A stretch of DNA of 36,480 nt, taken from NCBI GenBank assembly GCA_002712765.1, contig PAUP01000095.1, positions 1 through 36,480 on the forward strand, in the 5' to 3' direction. This document shows positions 7,520 to 18,800 of the stretch, one piece after another. Below the pieces are notes generated by a model that was not told where the DNA came from, made no database searches, and saw only the letters and a list, made by a program, of their open reading frames with translations. Numbering within the stretch: position 1 is the stretch's first letter; every line of letters starts with the position of its first letter. This DNA is from Cytophagaceae bacterium. Lineage in GTDB: Bacteria > Bacteroidota > Bacteroidia > Flavobacteriales > Flavobacteriaceae. A program made the translations under genes and the position numbers.

Positions 7520-9118
7520 ATGAAACGTAACAATTTTAAAACAGTACGACTCTTCTTGGGCGTATTTGCTCTCGGAGCAATCGTTTCCTGTACCGACCTC
7601 GAGGTCGATCCAGACAATTCGATTGATGATCCAGACTTTTCAGGAGTAAATGATCCTGAGAATTTTGTAAACGGTATCTATGGAGGTCTTAATGGCCGTA
7701 TTGGAGATCAAGCCAACTTATTCGCGATTAGCGAAGTGACGACCGATGAATTCTTAATTCCTACTCGTGGCTCTGACTGGGGTGATAATGGTATCTGGAG
7801 ACAGTTACACCAGCACAACTGGCAGAACGATCACGCCTTTATCACAAATACGTGGAATCAGTGGAATCAAACACATTTTGCGGCTACTCAGGTTTTATCT
7901 GACTTGACTCAGACCTCGGCCGCAGTACGTGCAGATGCTCACTTTCTAAGAGCTTTGGGGTATTGGGTAATTTTGGACAATTTTGGACAAATCCCAGTTC
8001 GTGATCCTGAAGAGTCATTACTTGTAGATCCTATTGTCATTAGAGGAGAAGAAGCTGTAAATGCCATCGTTGCCGATTTGGAAGCTGCTATTGCAGATTT
8101 ACCAGCGGTAACTGGAGGTAGTGATAGAGCGAGTAAAGCAGCGGCCCGTTTACTATTGGCCAAAGTACTTTTAAATAAGCATATCTATTTAGGTAACTCA
8201 GTAGATGTTGCAGATATGAATCGTGTAGTGTCTCTTGTAGATGCTATTACTGCCGAAGGATATTCTTTACAAGCAGGATACTTCGATATCTTTAAAGAAG
8301 GTGCAGACAGCGAAACGATTTGGTGGATTCCTACAGGTGTAGGTAACCGTATCTGGAATGGATTACACTACAACAACTCTCCAGAAATTGCTGGTGGTGG
8401 TTGGAATGGTTTTGCTACTCTTGCAGAATTCTATGACCTATTCGAAGGTGACGCAAATAATAATGAAGCAGGTAACGGACAAGAAGAACGTCGCGGATTT
8501 GTTCCTTTAGCAGGACTTCCATTAGAAGAAGTTCCTGGTGGATCTGACGTAAATGATGATGGTTTTGCCGATGGATCTAACGTAGGTAACGGTTTCTTAA
8601 TTGGACAACAGTACGATTATGACGGAACACCACTTACAGATCGCGGGGGTAACCCACTTACTTTCAAAAGAGAATTTGTTGATGGTGATGGTAACCCAAG
8701 CTTGATCAATAACGGTGAAACAACTGGTATTCGTGTAATTAAGTATAACCCTCGTTTTGGTGGATTTACAAACCACGAAGTATTCTTTAGATATGCAGAT
8801 GCTTACCTTATGAAAGCAGAGGCCATCTTTAGAGGTGCTGCTGGTGGTGACGCCTTAACTATGGTTAACGATTTACGTGTACTGCGTGGAGCTGCTCCAT
8901 TAGGTTCTCTTACTGCTCAAGATCTTATCGACGAAAGAGGAAGAGAATTATACGAAGAATTCTGGAGAAGAAATGACCTTATTCGTTTTGGTCAATACAC
9001 CAGAGATTGGGACTTTAAAGACCCATCTGCTGTTGGTAATAATGATAAAAATTTATTTCCTATTCCAGCTAGTCAAATTATCTTAAACCCTAATTTGACT
9101 CAGAATCCTGGATACTAG
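7520..9118 (+). CDS. SusD/RagB-family nutrient-binding outer-membrane lipoprotein
   Basis: The 532-residue protein has a lipoprotein signal ending in AIVSC (Cys24). SusD-fold landmarks include an N-terminal NPENFVNGIYGGL helix, ADAHFLRALGYWVILDNFGQIPV, SKAAARLLLAKVLLN in the TPR-like helices, a YADAYLMKAEAIFR block and the conserved C-terminal RGRELYEEFWRRNDLIRFGQY, followed by FPIPASQI and NPNLTQNPGY. SusD forms the hinged lid of the SusC transporter at the cell surface and binds the substrate. Like susC it shows strongly biased codon use. A strong hairpin terminator begins 23 nt after the stop. Confidence 0.95.
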   Translation: MKRNNFKTVRLFLGVFALGAIVSCTDLEVDPDNSIDDPDFSGVNDPENFVNGIYGGLNGRIGDQANLFAISEVTTDEFLIPTRGSDWGDNGIWRQLHQHNWQNDHAFITNTWNQWNQTHFAATQVLSDLTQTSAAVRADAHFLRALGYWVILDNFGQIPVRDPEESLLVDPIVIRGEEAVNAIVADLEAAIADLPAVTGGSDRASKAAARLLLAKVLLNKHIYLGNSVDVADMNRVVSLVDAITAEGYSLQAGYFDIFKEGADSETIWWIPTGVGNRIWNGLHYNNSPEIAGGGWNGFATLAEFYDLFEGDANNNEAGNGQEERRGFVPLAGLPLEEVPGGSDVNDDGFADGSNVGNGFLIGQQYDYDGTPLTDRGGNPLTFKREFVDGDGNPSLINNGETTGIRVIKYNPRFGGFTNHEVFFRYADAYLMKAEAIFRGAAGGDALTMVNDLRVLRGAAPLGSLTAQDLIDERGRELYEEFWRRNDLIRFGQYTRDWDFKDPSAVGNNDKNLFPIPASQIILNPNLTQNPGY

Positions 9119-9141
9119 TTTTAAATTTTGAATTTAGCTTT

Positions 9142-9173
9142 AAAAAGAGGGTTATTTTATAACCCTCTTTTTT
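9142..9173 (+). terminator. Hairpin terminator after susD
   Basis: A 14-bp perfect stem (9142-9155 with 9159-9172) contains the GAGGGTTAT/ATAACCCTC core and a 3-nt loop, and its 3' arm runs into a T tract. It should end or strongly attenuate susCD transcription before the downstream CRTAC genes, which start only 30 nt later. Confidence 0.85.
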
Positions 9174-9202
9174 AAGTTTATAGCCCTACAATACCTGTCA
9201 TA

Positions 9203-12200
9203 GTGCGCCTTAGATCCCTATATATTTTTCTTTGCTGCGGTTTACTTTTAAGCTGCCAGGATAAAGATGATAGCCCAAGAAAATTTACAGTTACTCCAAA
9301 TACTGGTATCACTTTTGAAAACCGTGTCAAAGACAGCACTCACCTCAATATTCTTAACTATCTATACTTTTATAACGGTGCCGGCACCGCCATCGCCGAC
9401 TTTAATAACGATGGCATAAAAGACATTTACTTTACCTCAAATCAAGGTCCTGACCATTTGTATATTGGCAGAGGTGATCTCAACTTCGAAAACCAAACCG
9501 CCACAAGTGGTATTACAAACTCTCAAGGCTGGACAACGGGTGTCACCACCGTAGACATCAATGCCGATGGCTTCATGGACATTTATATTAGTAAAGTCGC
9601 ACAACACCTTGATCTGAAAGGTCATAATCTACTCTACATCAATCAAGGCATACGAGAAGGCAAGGTCTATTTTAAAGAAGCAGCCGCCACCTATGGGCTT
9701 GATTTTAGTGGATATGGAACCCAAGCCGCGTTTTTTGATTATGATCTCGATGGTGACTTAGATGTCTATTTGTTAAATCATTCGCTTTTCCCGAATGGAA
9801 ATTACGGCAAAGGCAGTATTCGCAAACGTATCGATGCTATCGCAGGCGATAAACTTCTAAGAAATGATTCGTTACAATTTACTGACGTCACTGCCTCGGC
9901 AGGTATCTTGAGCAGTAAAATAGGCTATGGCCTTGGTCTTTCTATTGGTGATATCAACAAAGACAACTACCCTGACATTTATGTAGGTAACGATTTTTTT
10001 GAAAATGATTATCTCTACATCAATCAAAAAGATGGCACCTTTAAAGAACAAAATGTAAACTCCAGCCTTTTAGGTCATACTTCACACTACACCATGGGCA
10101 CAGATATAGCCGATATAAACAACGATGGCCTGTCTGATATTCTTACCCTAGATATGTTACCCGAAGATTTGATCACTTTAAAATCTGCAGGAGCCGAGTT
10201 TGCCTATCCAATTTATCAAAATCAGCTAAGAAACGGGTATCGCCCGCAGTATATGCAAAACACCTTACAGCTCAACAAAGGCAATGGCAGGTTTTCTGAA
10301 ATTGCCTTTCAGGCTGGAATTGCGGCCACCGAATGGTCATGGGCACCTCTTGTGGCCGATTTTGACAATGATCAAGACAAGGATATTTTTATCTCAAACG
10401 GTATCCAAGGCGCCACAAACGACATGGATTTTGTCAACTTTATATCTAATGATCACATTCAATCCAAATTGGGTGAAGGTATGACTGCCCAAGATCTCGC
10501 CCTAATCAACAAACTGCCTGAAAAAAAAGTGGCAAACTACTTCTTTGAAAATAACGGAGATGCCACCTTTACCAACACTTCTAACACCTGGGCAAAAACA
10601 ACGCCTAGTTTTAGCAATGGCGCTACTTATGCCGACTTGGACAATGATGGCGATTTGGATATTGTGGTTAACAATGTAAATGAACCTGCGATTATTTTAG
10701 AAAATCATAGTGAAAAGGCCCAAAACCCCAATCACTTTATACAGATTAGTTTGCAAGGTAAGGCCCATAACACTCAAGGAATAGGCGCTCAAGTCACCAT
10801 CTATACGCCCAGCGCTACACAGTTTTTTGAAAATTATACCACTAGGGGCTACCTCTCTGCTGTCCCTCCAGAAATAGCGACAGGACTAGGACCACATCAA
10901 CGTATTGACAGTATTCTTGTGCGATGGCCTTCACAGAAACAAGAAGTCTTAAGGGATATTGCTAGTGATCAACGCATAGTAGTAAAAGAAGGTGACGCCA
11001 AGATAGCGACTGGCTCAGAAAGACAAAACGCGACCACATCATTGGTGATTGAGGTCGATCCACTTATTGATTTTCAACATAAGGATCCTACTACTATAGA
11101 ATTTGACAGAGAACCCTTAAATCCTTATGCCAGCACAAATCTAGGAAAGACCCTTGTCACGGCCGATATCAATGGTGATGGTAATGATGATATCTTGGCG
11201 CTGGGCGCCAAAGGCCAGGCCTCGAGCATATACCTATATCAAAATGGCGCCTATCAAAACATGATGTTGCCCGATGCATTACAAGATGCTATAGCCGAAG
11301 ATACCGATGCTGCCCTTTTTGATGCCGATGGCAACGGCAGCCTAGACATCGTCATTGTAAGCGGCGGCAACGAGTTTAAAAGCGGTCCTGCGCTTAGACC
11401 TAGACTGTATCTCCAAACAGACACAGCTTTTGTAAAAGTAGAAAAGGCCTTTGGAGATTTGACCCTAAATGCCTCAAGTGTTACAGCAGTCGATATAGAC
11501 AATGACAATAATCTCGACCTTAGTTTTACCGCAAACGTAATACCACATCGCTTTGCGCAATCGGCGTCTCAATATGTGTATAAAAACTCAGGGCAAGCTA
11601 GCTTTACAGATGTGACAACCACTTTTGCTCCTGAATTCAAAGAAGTAGGCAATGTACAGGCGGTAGTTTGGGTAGATATTGATCAAAATGGTTTCAAAGA
11701 TGCTATCCTTGCGGGGCATTGGATGCCTATTCAAATCTATCTTAACAACGGCCAGCGTCTGGTCAAACAATCCTCCAACGGCTTGTCAAAAAGTAACGGT
11801 TTGTGGAACACCATAACAGCAGCCGATATCGATCTTGATGGCGATCTGGATCTAATTGCAGGTAACTGGGGGCACAATACCAAACTAAATGCGAGCCCTT
11901 CAAAACCTCTGCGCGTACGCCTTGCCGATTTTGATGATAATGGCACGGTAGATCCCATCGTTTCTTACTATCAAAAAGAGACAGAAACCACCCTTGCAAC
12001 CAAAGATGAGCTCGTTAAACAAATCCCTATGATCAACAAAAAGTTTTTGTCGTATAACGCTTTCGCGAAAGCGTCTATAGACCAATTATTCTCTAAACAA
12101 AAACTAAAAAACGCCCAGACAAAAGAAGTATACACCCTGAGCACGACTTTCTTTGAAAACAACAGCAATCAATTTACGGCCAAAGCCTTGCCTTTTGATA

Positions 12201-12496
12201 GTCAAACATCTTCTGTGAATGATATCTTGATCTCCGACCTTAATAATGATGAGTATCTCGACTTATTTTTGGTGGGGAACACCTATGAAATTAGCACACA
12301 ACTCGGTAGGTTAGATGGCTCTCATGGCGTACTTTTGTTGAATGACAAAAATGGTTATTTTCAGGCTGTAAATGAGCGAGAATTAGAGGGTGGTGGCCCA
12401 GGGCGAAGTGTCCAAAAATTACAGTTAAACCAGCAAATGTATTATGTAATAGGCCGCAATAATGAGACCCCCATTTTTTTAAAAAAAACAGAATAA
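9203..12496 (+). CDS. CRTAC/VCBS-repeat lipoprotein 1 (FG-GAP propeller with ASPIC/UnbV domain)
   Basis: The product is 1097 residues from a GTG start, with a lipoprotein signal MRLRSLYIFLCCGLLLSC (Cys18). The N-terminal half carries repeated FG-GAP/VCBS calcium-loop motifs: DFNNDGIKD about 66-74, DINADGFMD about 118-126, then DYDLDGDLD, DINKDNYPD, DINNDGLSD, DFDNDQDKD and DLDNDGDLD. An ASPIC/UnbV domain follows at about 508-595 (GIGAQV, RGYLS, DSILVRWPS). A second propeller half (DINGDGNDD, DADGNGSLD, DLDGDLDLIAGNWG) and a conserved C-terminal block complete it. Family knowledge: such repeats build Ca-binding beta-propellers used for adhesion or binding; no enzymatic role is known. It has two tandem paralogues downstream. 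The GTG was chosen because it gives a clean signal peptide directly after the terminator. One palindrome copy encodes AFAKA near residues 953-957. Confidence 0.9.
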   Translation: MRLRSLYIFLCCGLLLSCQDKDDSPRKFTVTPNTGITFENRVKDSTHLNILNYLYFYNGAGTAIADFNNDGIKDIYFTSNQGPDHLYIGRGDLNFENQTATSGITNSQGWTTGVTTVDINADGFMDIYISKVAQHLDLKGHNLLYINQGIREGKVYFKEAAATYGLDFSGYGTQAAFFDYDLDGDLDVYLLNHSLFPNGNYGKGSIRKRIDAIAGDKLLRNDSLQFTDVTASAGILSSKIGYGLGLSIGDINKDNYPDIYVGNDFFENDYLYINQKDGTFKEQNVNSSLLGHTSHYTMGTDIADINNDGLSDILTLDMLPEDLITLKSAGAEFAYPIYQNQLRNGYRPQYMQNTLQLNKGNGRFSEIAFQAGIAATEWSWAPLVADFDNDQDKDIFISNGIQGATNDMDFVNFISNDHIQSKLGEGMTAQDLALINKLPEKKVANYFFENNGDATFTNTSNTWAKTTPSFSNGATYADLDNDGDLDIVVNNVNEPAIILENHSEKAQNPNHFIQISLQGKAHNTQGIGAQVTIYTPSATQFFENYTTRGYLSAVPPEIATGLGPHQRIDSILVRWPSQKQEVLRDIASDQRIVVKEGDAKIATGSERQNATTSLVIEVDPLIDFQHKDPTTIEFDREPLNPYASTNLGKTLVTADINGDGNDDILALGAKGQASSIYLYQNGAYQNMMLPDALQDAIAEDTDAALFDADGNGSLDIVIVSGGNEFKSGPALRPRLYLQTDTAFVKVEKAFGDLTLNASSVTAVDIDNDNNLDLSFTANVIPHRFAQSASQYVYKNSGQASFTDVTTTFAPEFKEVGNVQAVVWVDIDQNGFKDAILAGHWMPIQIYLNNGQRLVKQSSNGLSKSNGLWNTITAADIDLDGDLDLIAGNWGHNTKLNASPSKPLRVRLADFDDNGTVDPIVSYYQKETETTLATKDELVKQIPMINKKFLSYNAFAKASIDQLFSKQKLKNAQTKEVYTLSTTFFENNSNQFTAKALPFDSQTSSVNDILISDLNNDEYLDLFLVGNTYEISTQLGRLDGSHGVLLLNDKNGYFQAVNERELEGGGPGRSVQKLQLNQQMYYVIGRNNETPIFLKKTE
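12057..12074. repeat. Iterated palindrome, copy 2 (18-bp perfect)
   Basis: ACGCTTTCGCGAAAGCGT is the longest perfect copy of the repeat. It encodes AFAKA inside a segment that the two paralogues conserve as DYAKR and DFAGK before the helix SIDELFSK/TIEEILTK. Confidence 0.9.
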
Positions 12497-12503
12497 TCAA
12501 TTT

Positions 12504-15500
12504 ATGAATATGTTTTCCCTAAAACGCTTAGTAAGTAGCTTCCTACTTCTTATTTGCTGTTATTCATGTACGAAAGACAGCTCGAATGAGCCCGAGACCA
12601 CAGCTACAAATGAAGACACCTTATTCCAGCTATTACCTCCCGATAGCACAGGCATAGATTTTGTCAATGCCATAGAAAACCAAAAAGACTTTAATATTTT
12701 TAGATATCGCAACTTCTACAATGGTGGCGGTGTCGCTATTGGCGATATCAACAATGATGGCTTATCAGATATTTATCTTACCGCCAATATGGGAGAAAAC
12801 AAGTTATACCTTAACAAGGGTAATTTTGTTTTTGAAGACATTAGTGAAAGTGCAGGCGTAGCAGGTAACAAACCTTGGTCTACCGGAGTAGCCATGGCCG
12901 ATGTGAATGCCGATGGGCTATTGGACATCTATGTGAGTAATGCAGGAAATATGGAAGGCAACAATCACGATAATGATTTATATATCAATAATGGAGATTT
13001 AACCTTTACCGAACAAGCTGCGGCCTACAATCTGGCTAAGTCAGGTTTTTCTACTCATGCTTCCTTTTTTGATTACGACAAAGACGGAGATCTCGATGTC
13101 TATATTCTAAACAATAGTAATATCCCAGTGAGCAGCTTAGGCTATGCCGAACAACGCAACAAAAGAGCACAAAACTGGGAAAATGTACCTGAGATACTGA
13201 GAGGTGTGGGCGATTTATTAATGCGCAACGATGGTGGCACTTTTACCGATGTAAGTGAAGAGGCTGGTATTTATGGAAGTTTGATAGGTTTTGGATTGGG
13301 TATAATGATAACAGATATCAACCATGATCTCTACCCGGACATTTATGTCTCTAACGACTTTTATGAACGCGATTATCTCTACATCAATAATCAGGATGGC
13401 ACTTTTACCGAGTCGATAAAAGAATGGACCAATCACTTATCACTTTCGGCTATGGGTGTTGATATGGCAGATATCAACAACGATGGGCTACAAGATATTT
13501 TTATCACCGATATGCTTCCCGAAGCCGAAGAACGTGTAAAATCTGTGATGGAATTTGACGGCTATGATGTCTATAAGCTCAAACAGAGTAAAGACTTCTA
13601 CCAACAATTTATTCAAAATACGCTTCAAATCAATAATGGTAACGGCTCTTTTTCTGAAACCGCTTACTACAGTGGTGTTGAAGCCACAGACTGGAGCTGG
13701 TCTGGTTTGTTATTTGACATGGATAATGATGGTTACCGAGATATTTATGTGACCAATGGGATCAACCATGATTTGACCGATCTTGATTTTGTCGATTTTT
13801 TTGCCAATGATATCTTACAAGAAATGGCTCTAACTGGCAAGAAACAAGCGATAGACTCCATACTGGTAAAAATGCCAGTAAAACCACTTCCCAACTACAC
13901 CTATCACAATCAAAAGGATATCACTTTTAAAAATGTATCCCAAAAGTGGGGGCTGGGCACCAAGAGCATGTCAAATGGATCGGCCTATGGCGATTTGGAC
14001 AATGATGGTGATCTCGATTTGGTGGTTAACAATGTAAACATGCATTCATTTGTCTATGAAAACAAAAGTAATGAGCAATTGGAACACAACTATCTCAAGC
14101 TTACTTTTGAGGGTAGCGACAAAAATCCTTTTGCGGTTGGTACTAAAGTGATGCTATACTACAACGATCAAATTTCTCTACAAGAATTGATTCCGTCGAG
14201 GGGTTTTCAATCTTCTATGGAATACGATATGACCATTGGTTTAGGCGAAGCGACTAAGGTCGATTCACTGCGTATCATCTGGCCCAACGACCGTACACAA
14301 TTGCTAGAAGATGTAACGGTTAACCAAACGGTCAATTTGCAACAAGCTAGCGCAACGACCACCTACAAACTTCCTACACCTTCTGTAGTTACACCATTGC
14401 TGAGCGAGCGTTCTAATAGCCAACTGCTCACGCATCAGGAAAACAGTTATAGCGACTTTGATTACGAAGGGCTTATCGCCAAGAAGGTATCACAAGAAGG
14501 TCCTAGTCTCGCCGTAGGTGATATAGACAATGATGGTAATGAAGATATTTTTATTGGCGGTGCCAAAGGTAAAGCTGGGCAAGTATACATGCATAGCGGT
14601 AACGCTGCCCTTACTCAAACTACCCCGGCCGTTTTTGAAAGCGATGCACTCTTTGAAGATACTGCAGCTGCTTTTTTTGATGCCGATGGAGATGGCGATC
14701 TCGATTTATTAGTAGCCTCTGGAGGCAACGAACTCACCTCCAAACAACTTTTTAAACCTCGATTGTATATCAACGATGGCAAAGGCAACTTTTCTAAGAG
14801 TGCTACCGATTTGCCATCTGCCTTTCAAAATATGTCTGTTGTGGCGCCAGAAGATTTTGATAATGATGGCGATATAGATGTTTTTATCGGGTCGCGATCG
14901 GTAGTTGGGGTTTACGGGATTGACCCAGAGCACTTACTCCTAGAAAATCAAGGTGATGGAAGCTTTGTAGATGCGACACAAAAACTCGCGTATGACACCA
15001 GAACGGCTGGTATGATTACCGACGCAGTTTGGGTAGATATTGATGGCGACAACAATAAAGACTTGCTTACAGTTTCAGAATGGTCTAGTCCCAAAATTTT
15101 TAAAAACACAGGCAGGCGTTTACGTAGATCACAGTCTAGTCTGGATAGTCTTATGGGGTGGTGGAACGCGGTAGCAGCCGAAGATTTAGACAATGATGGG
15201 GATATGGATTTTGTCTTTGGTAATGAGGGTACGAATCTTCATTATTTACCAACCCAACAGACACCGATGAAAATGTATATTAATGATTTTGATAGCAATG
15301 GTACTATAGAACAAATCACCACGCTTCAAAAAGACGGTAAAGATTATCCTATCCATCAAAAAAAGGAACTCACTGGACAGATTAACGCCTTGAAAAAACA
15401 AAATATCAAAGCCTCAGACTATGCAAAAAGATCGATTGATGAGTTGTTTTCAAAAGAGATCTTAGCAAACTCAATTGTTAAAACGGTAGATCAATCGGCT

Positions 15501-15866
15501 TCTGTTATTGCCCTTAATAATGGCGACGGCAGCTTTGACATCACTGCCCTTCCCTACCAAGTACAACTTTCTTGTGTTTGTGGTATAAGTTGCACCGACC
15601 TAAATGACGATGGGTTTAAAGACATTATTCTAGGCGGTAACAACTTCGAATTTAAACCGCAATACTCGCAACTTGATGCCAATTATGGCAGCGTGCTACT
15701 TAGTCAAGGTGGGGCCACATACCAATGGTCAAATTATGACCAAAGCGGCTTTTTTGTCAAGGGAGAAATCAAACATCTACAGACATTTAAAGATAAAAGT
15801 GGACGCCATTTCCTTATCGCAGCGATCAATAATGAAAAACCCAAGATTTTTGCGTTGGATGAATAA
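12504..15866 (+). CDS. CRTAC/VCBS-repeat lipoprotein 2 (FG-GAP propeller with ASPIC/UnbV domain)
   Basis: The product is 1120 residues, with a lipoprotein signal ending in CCYSC (Cys22). It has the same architecture as its neighbours: FG-GAP loops (DINNDGLSD, DVNADGLLD, DYDKDGDLD, DINHDLYPD, DMDNDGYRD, DLDNDGDLD), an ASPIC/UnbV domain at about 526-613 (AVGTKVMLYYN, SRGFQSS, DSLRIIWPND), then a second series (DIDNDGNED, DADGDGDLD, DFDNDGDID, DIDGDNNKD, DLDNDGDMD) and the shared C-terminal SIDELFSKEIL region. It starts 7 nt after gene 1 stops and overlaps gene 3 by 8 nt, so the three are one operon. An in-frame ATG two codons later is an alternative start. It carries no palindrome copy. Confidence 0.9.
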   Translation: MNMFSLKRLVSSFLLLICCYSCTKDSSNEPETTATNEDTLFQLLPPDSTGIDFVNAIENQKDFNIFRYRNFYNGGGVAIGDINNDGLSDIYLTANMGENKLYLNKGNFVFEDISESAGVAGNKPWSTGVAMADVNADGLLDIYVSNAGNMEGNNHDNDLYINNGDLTFTEQAAAYNLAKSGFSTHASFFDYDKDGDLDVYILNNSNIPVSSLGYAEQRNKRAQNWENVPEILRGVGDLLMRNDGGTFTDVSEEAGIYGSLIGFGLGIMITDINHDLYPDIYVSNDFYERDYLYINNQDGTFTESIKEWTNHLSLSAMGVDMADINNDGLQDIFITDMLPEAEERVKSVMEFDGYDVYKLKQSKDFYQQFIQNTLQINNGNGSFSETAYYSGVEATDWSWSGLLFDMDNDGYRDIYVTNGINHDLTDLDFVDFFANDILQEMALTGKKQAIDSILVKMPVKPLPNYTYHNQKDITFKNVSQKWGLGTKSMSNGSAYGDLDNDGDLDLVVNNVNMHSFVYENKSNEQLEHNYLKLTFEGSDKNPFAVGTKVMLYYNDQISLQELIPSRGFQSSMEYDMTIGLGEATKVDSLRIIWPNDRTQLLEDVTVNQTVNLQQASATTTYKLPTPSVVTPLLSERSNSQLLTHQENSYSDFDYEGLIAKKVSQEGPSLAVGDIDNDGNEDIFIGGAKGKAGQVYMHSGNAALTQTTPAVFESDALFEDTAAAFFDADGDGDLDLLVASGGNELTSKQLFKPRLYINDGKGNFSKSATDLPSAFQNMSVVAPEDFDNDGDIDVFIGSRSVVGVYGIDPEHLLLENQGDGSFVDATQKLAYDTRTAGMITDAVWVDIDGDNNKDLLTVSEWSSPKIFKNTGRRLRRSQSSLDSLMGWWNAVAAEDLDNDGDMDFVFGNEGTNLHYLPTQQTPMKMYINDFDSNGTIEQITTLQKDGKDYPIHQKKELTGQINALKKQNIKASDYAKRSIDELFSKEILANSIVKTVDQSASVIALNNGDGSFDITALPYQVQLSCVCGISCTDLNDDGFKDIILGGNNFEFKPQYSQLDANYGSVLLSQGGATYQWSNYDQSGFFVKGEIKHLQTFKDKSGRHFLIAAINNEKPKIFALDE

Positions 15867-18800
15867 AGTATATTTTTCTATTGGTCTATTGTTTTTACTG
15901 TTTTCCTGTACTAAGGAAGGCAGTCAATTTTCTATACCTACCCCAGAAAAAACAGGGATTACCTTTACCAATACCATTACAGAGACCGACCAATTAAACA
16001 TATTGGATTATCTCTATTTTTACAATGGAGGTGGCGTAGCTGTAGGCGATATAAACCAAGATGGATTAGTTGACATTTTTTTCTCTGGCAATCAGGTCAA
16101 AAACCAATTGTATCTCAATAAAGGAAACTTAGAATTTGAAAACATATCGGCAACAGCGGGCATAGAAGGTAATAGTACCTGGAATACAGGAGCCGTTATG
16201 GGCGATGTTAATGGCGATGGGTATCTCGACATTTATGTATGTGCCGTAGTAGGTATTAACGGGTTTAACGGCTATAACGAACTCTATATCAACAATGGCG
16301 ACAACACCTTTACAGAAAGCGCCAAGAGCTATGGTTTAGATATTGACTCTTATAGCTCGTCGGCGGCATTTTTAGACTTTGATCTCGATGGAGATTTGGA
16401 TATTTACCTGCTCAATCACGCCGTACACACCCCAGAATCTTTTGGGGTAGCGAGTCTAAGAAACACCAGAAACTTTGAAACTGGAGACAAATTATTGCGC
16501 AATGACGGCAACCATTTTACTGATGTAAGCGAGCAAGCAGGTATTTATGGCGGTATTAATGGTTACGGTCTAGGTGTTGCCATATCCGATTTTAATAAAG
16601 ACGGTTACCCAGATATATATGTAGGTAACGATTTCCATGAAGACGACTATTATTATATCAATAATGGCGACGGTACCTTTTCTGAATCCTTGCGTCAATA
16701 CTTTGGACATACCTCTCGCTTTTCTATGGGTAACGACGTGGCCGATCTCAATCATGACGGCTGGCCCGACATCATCTCTCTCGATATGCTCCCTGAAGAT
16801 GAAAAAGTACTCAAGTCTTCAGAAGGCGACGACGACATACAAACCCAAAAACTGCGTACCGAGCGGTATGGATATCACTACCAGTACACCCGCAATATGC
16901 TCTATGTGAATCAGCAGGGGTACAACTATCGCGAGCAGGCACTGATGAGCGGTATTGCCGCCACAGATTGGAGTTGGAGTGCCTTATTTGCAGATTATAA
17001 TCAAGATGGAGAACAAGATCTTTTTATTGCCAATGGCATACCTAAAAGACCTAATGATCTCGACTACATCAATTATGTGTCTTCAGATCAAATTCAAAAC
17101 AAAATTTCTAATACCAAGCTTATCGATCAAAGTGCGTTAGAACTTATGCCTAGTGGTGCTACTCACAATATGATCTTTGAAGGGGGGACAGATGTTCAAT
17201 TTTTTGATAGGTCAGGGCAATGGATGATCAAAGACAGTATTGTCTCTGGTGCTACAGCCTACGCCGATCTTGACAACGATGGTGATCTTGACTTGATCAC
17301 CAATAATATCAACCGCCCTGCCACCCTTTACATCAATAAGACCAATGACAAAGCAGGTTATCTCAAGCTTGCGCTTCAAGGCAACGACAATAATACCTAC
17401 GGGGTTGGCGCTAAGGTCTACTCCTATCACAATGGCGAGTTACAGTACAAAGAACAGTATAGCGTGAGAGGCTTTCAAGCTTCGTCAGAGCCTATTATTC
17501 ATTTTGGGTATGGCACGCACACCAAAGTCGATTCTATACGCATAGTGTGGCCTAATAAGACCACACAACTACTCACCAATATCGATGTCAATCAAAGCCT
17601 TGACATAAGTCCCAAAAGTACAACACCTTGGAAACCGGCTACCCCTGCCACCGGTAAAAACTTGTTTGAAAAAACGGCCAATAATCTTGGGATAGACTTT
17701 AAACACACCGAAGACCGTTATCTCGATTTTAACCGTCAGAAATTGATTCCGTATCAAATTTCAGATAGAGGGCCTGCGGTGGCGTACGGCGATTTGAACA
17801 ACGATGGCAACAAAGATCTCTTTTTTGGCGGTTCCAAGTTTAATGCAGCTCAAGTCTATATTCAGAAAGATTCTGCTTTCGCGAAAGCGCCCACAGGATT
17901 TATCCTCCCAGACAAGGTCACAGAAGATGTAGCTGCAGCCGTAGTAGACATCAATATGGACGGAAAACAAGATGTGGTGATAGGCACGGGTGGCGGTGAT
18001 TTTTACAACCAGGCCAAACCACTAAAAAATCGCATATATCTGCAACAAGATACCACCTTTGTAGCAGGCGTATGGCCAGAAATGTTTGACAATACTGCCG
18101 TTCTAGCCATAGGAGATTACAACAGTGACCAACGTCCCGATATCTTTGTAGGAAATCATGCCATTACCAACGATTTTGGTATAGCACCCAAGTCTTACTT
18201 GCTCAAAAATGACGGGGCTAGTCTTTCTATAGATAGCAGCAATGACCTAGGCAGCCCCGGTATGATTACAGATGCGATCTGGCATGACTTTGACAATGAT
18301 GGGACCGAAGATCTTATCGTTATAGGCGAATGGATGCCCCCTGTGTTTTACAAAAATACCGAGGGACGCTTTCAAGAAGTAGATATGCAACTGGATCAGC
18401 ACTCTGGCTTATGGCAAAGCATCGCTCCCTTTGATATTGACCAAGATGGCGATGTAGATTATCTCCTGGGTAATTGGGGACTCAATAGCAAATTCAAAGC
18501 CTCTGCCAGCTTTCCTATGCGGATGTACAAGGCAGATTTTGATGATAATGGCCAGACCGAAACAATAGTTACTACTCAAAAAGAGGGTGCATACTATCCT
18601 TTACAAGGTCTTAATGTTTTGGCTTCACAGCTAGTAAGTCTCAATAAAAAATATGCCTCCTACAGTGATTTTGCTGGTAAGACTATCGAAGAAATTCTAA
18701 CCAAAGAGCAATTGCAAAAAGCAACAGTGCTCGAGGTACATACCTTGGCATCAGGATACTTAGAAAACAACAAGGGCAAATTTACCTTTAAACCCTTTGA

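Noticed and set aside
7969-7990. Tandem repeat of ATTTTGGACAA in susD
   Set aside because: It encodes the conserved SusD LDNFGQ motif, and the repetition is a coincidence of codons.
15673-15858. N-terminal extension of CRTAC protein 3 into the preceding gene
   Set aside because: The extended residues have no homology and bury the lipoprotein signal; the ATG at 15859 gives a normal signal peptide.
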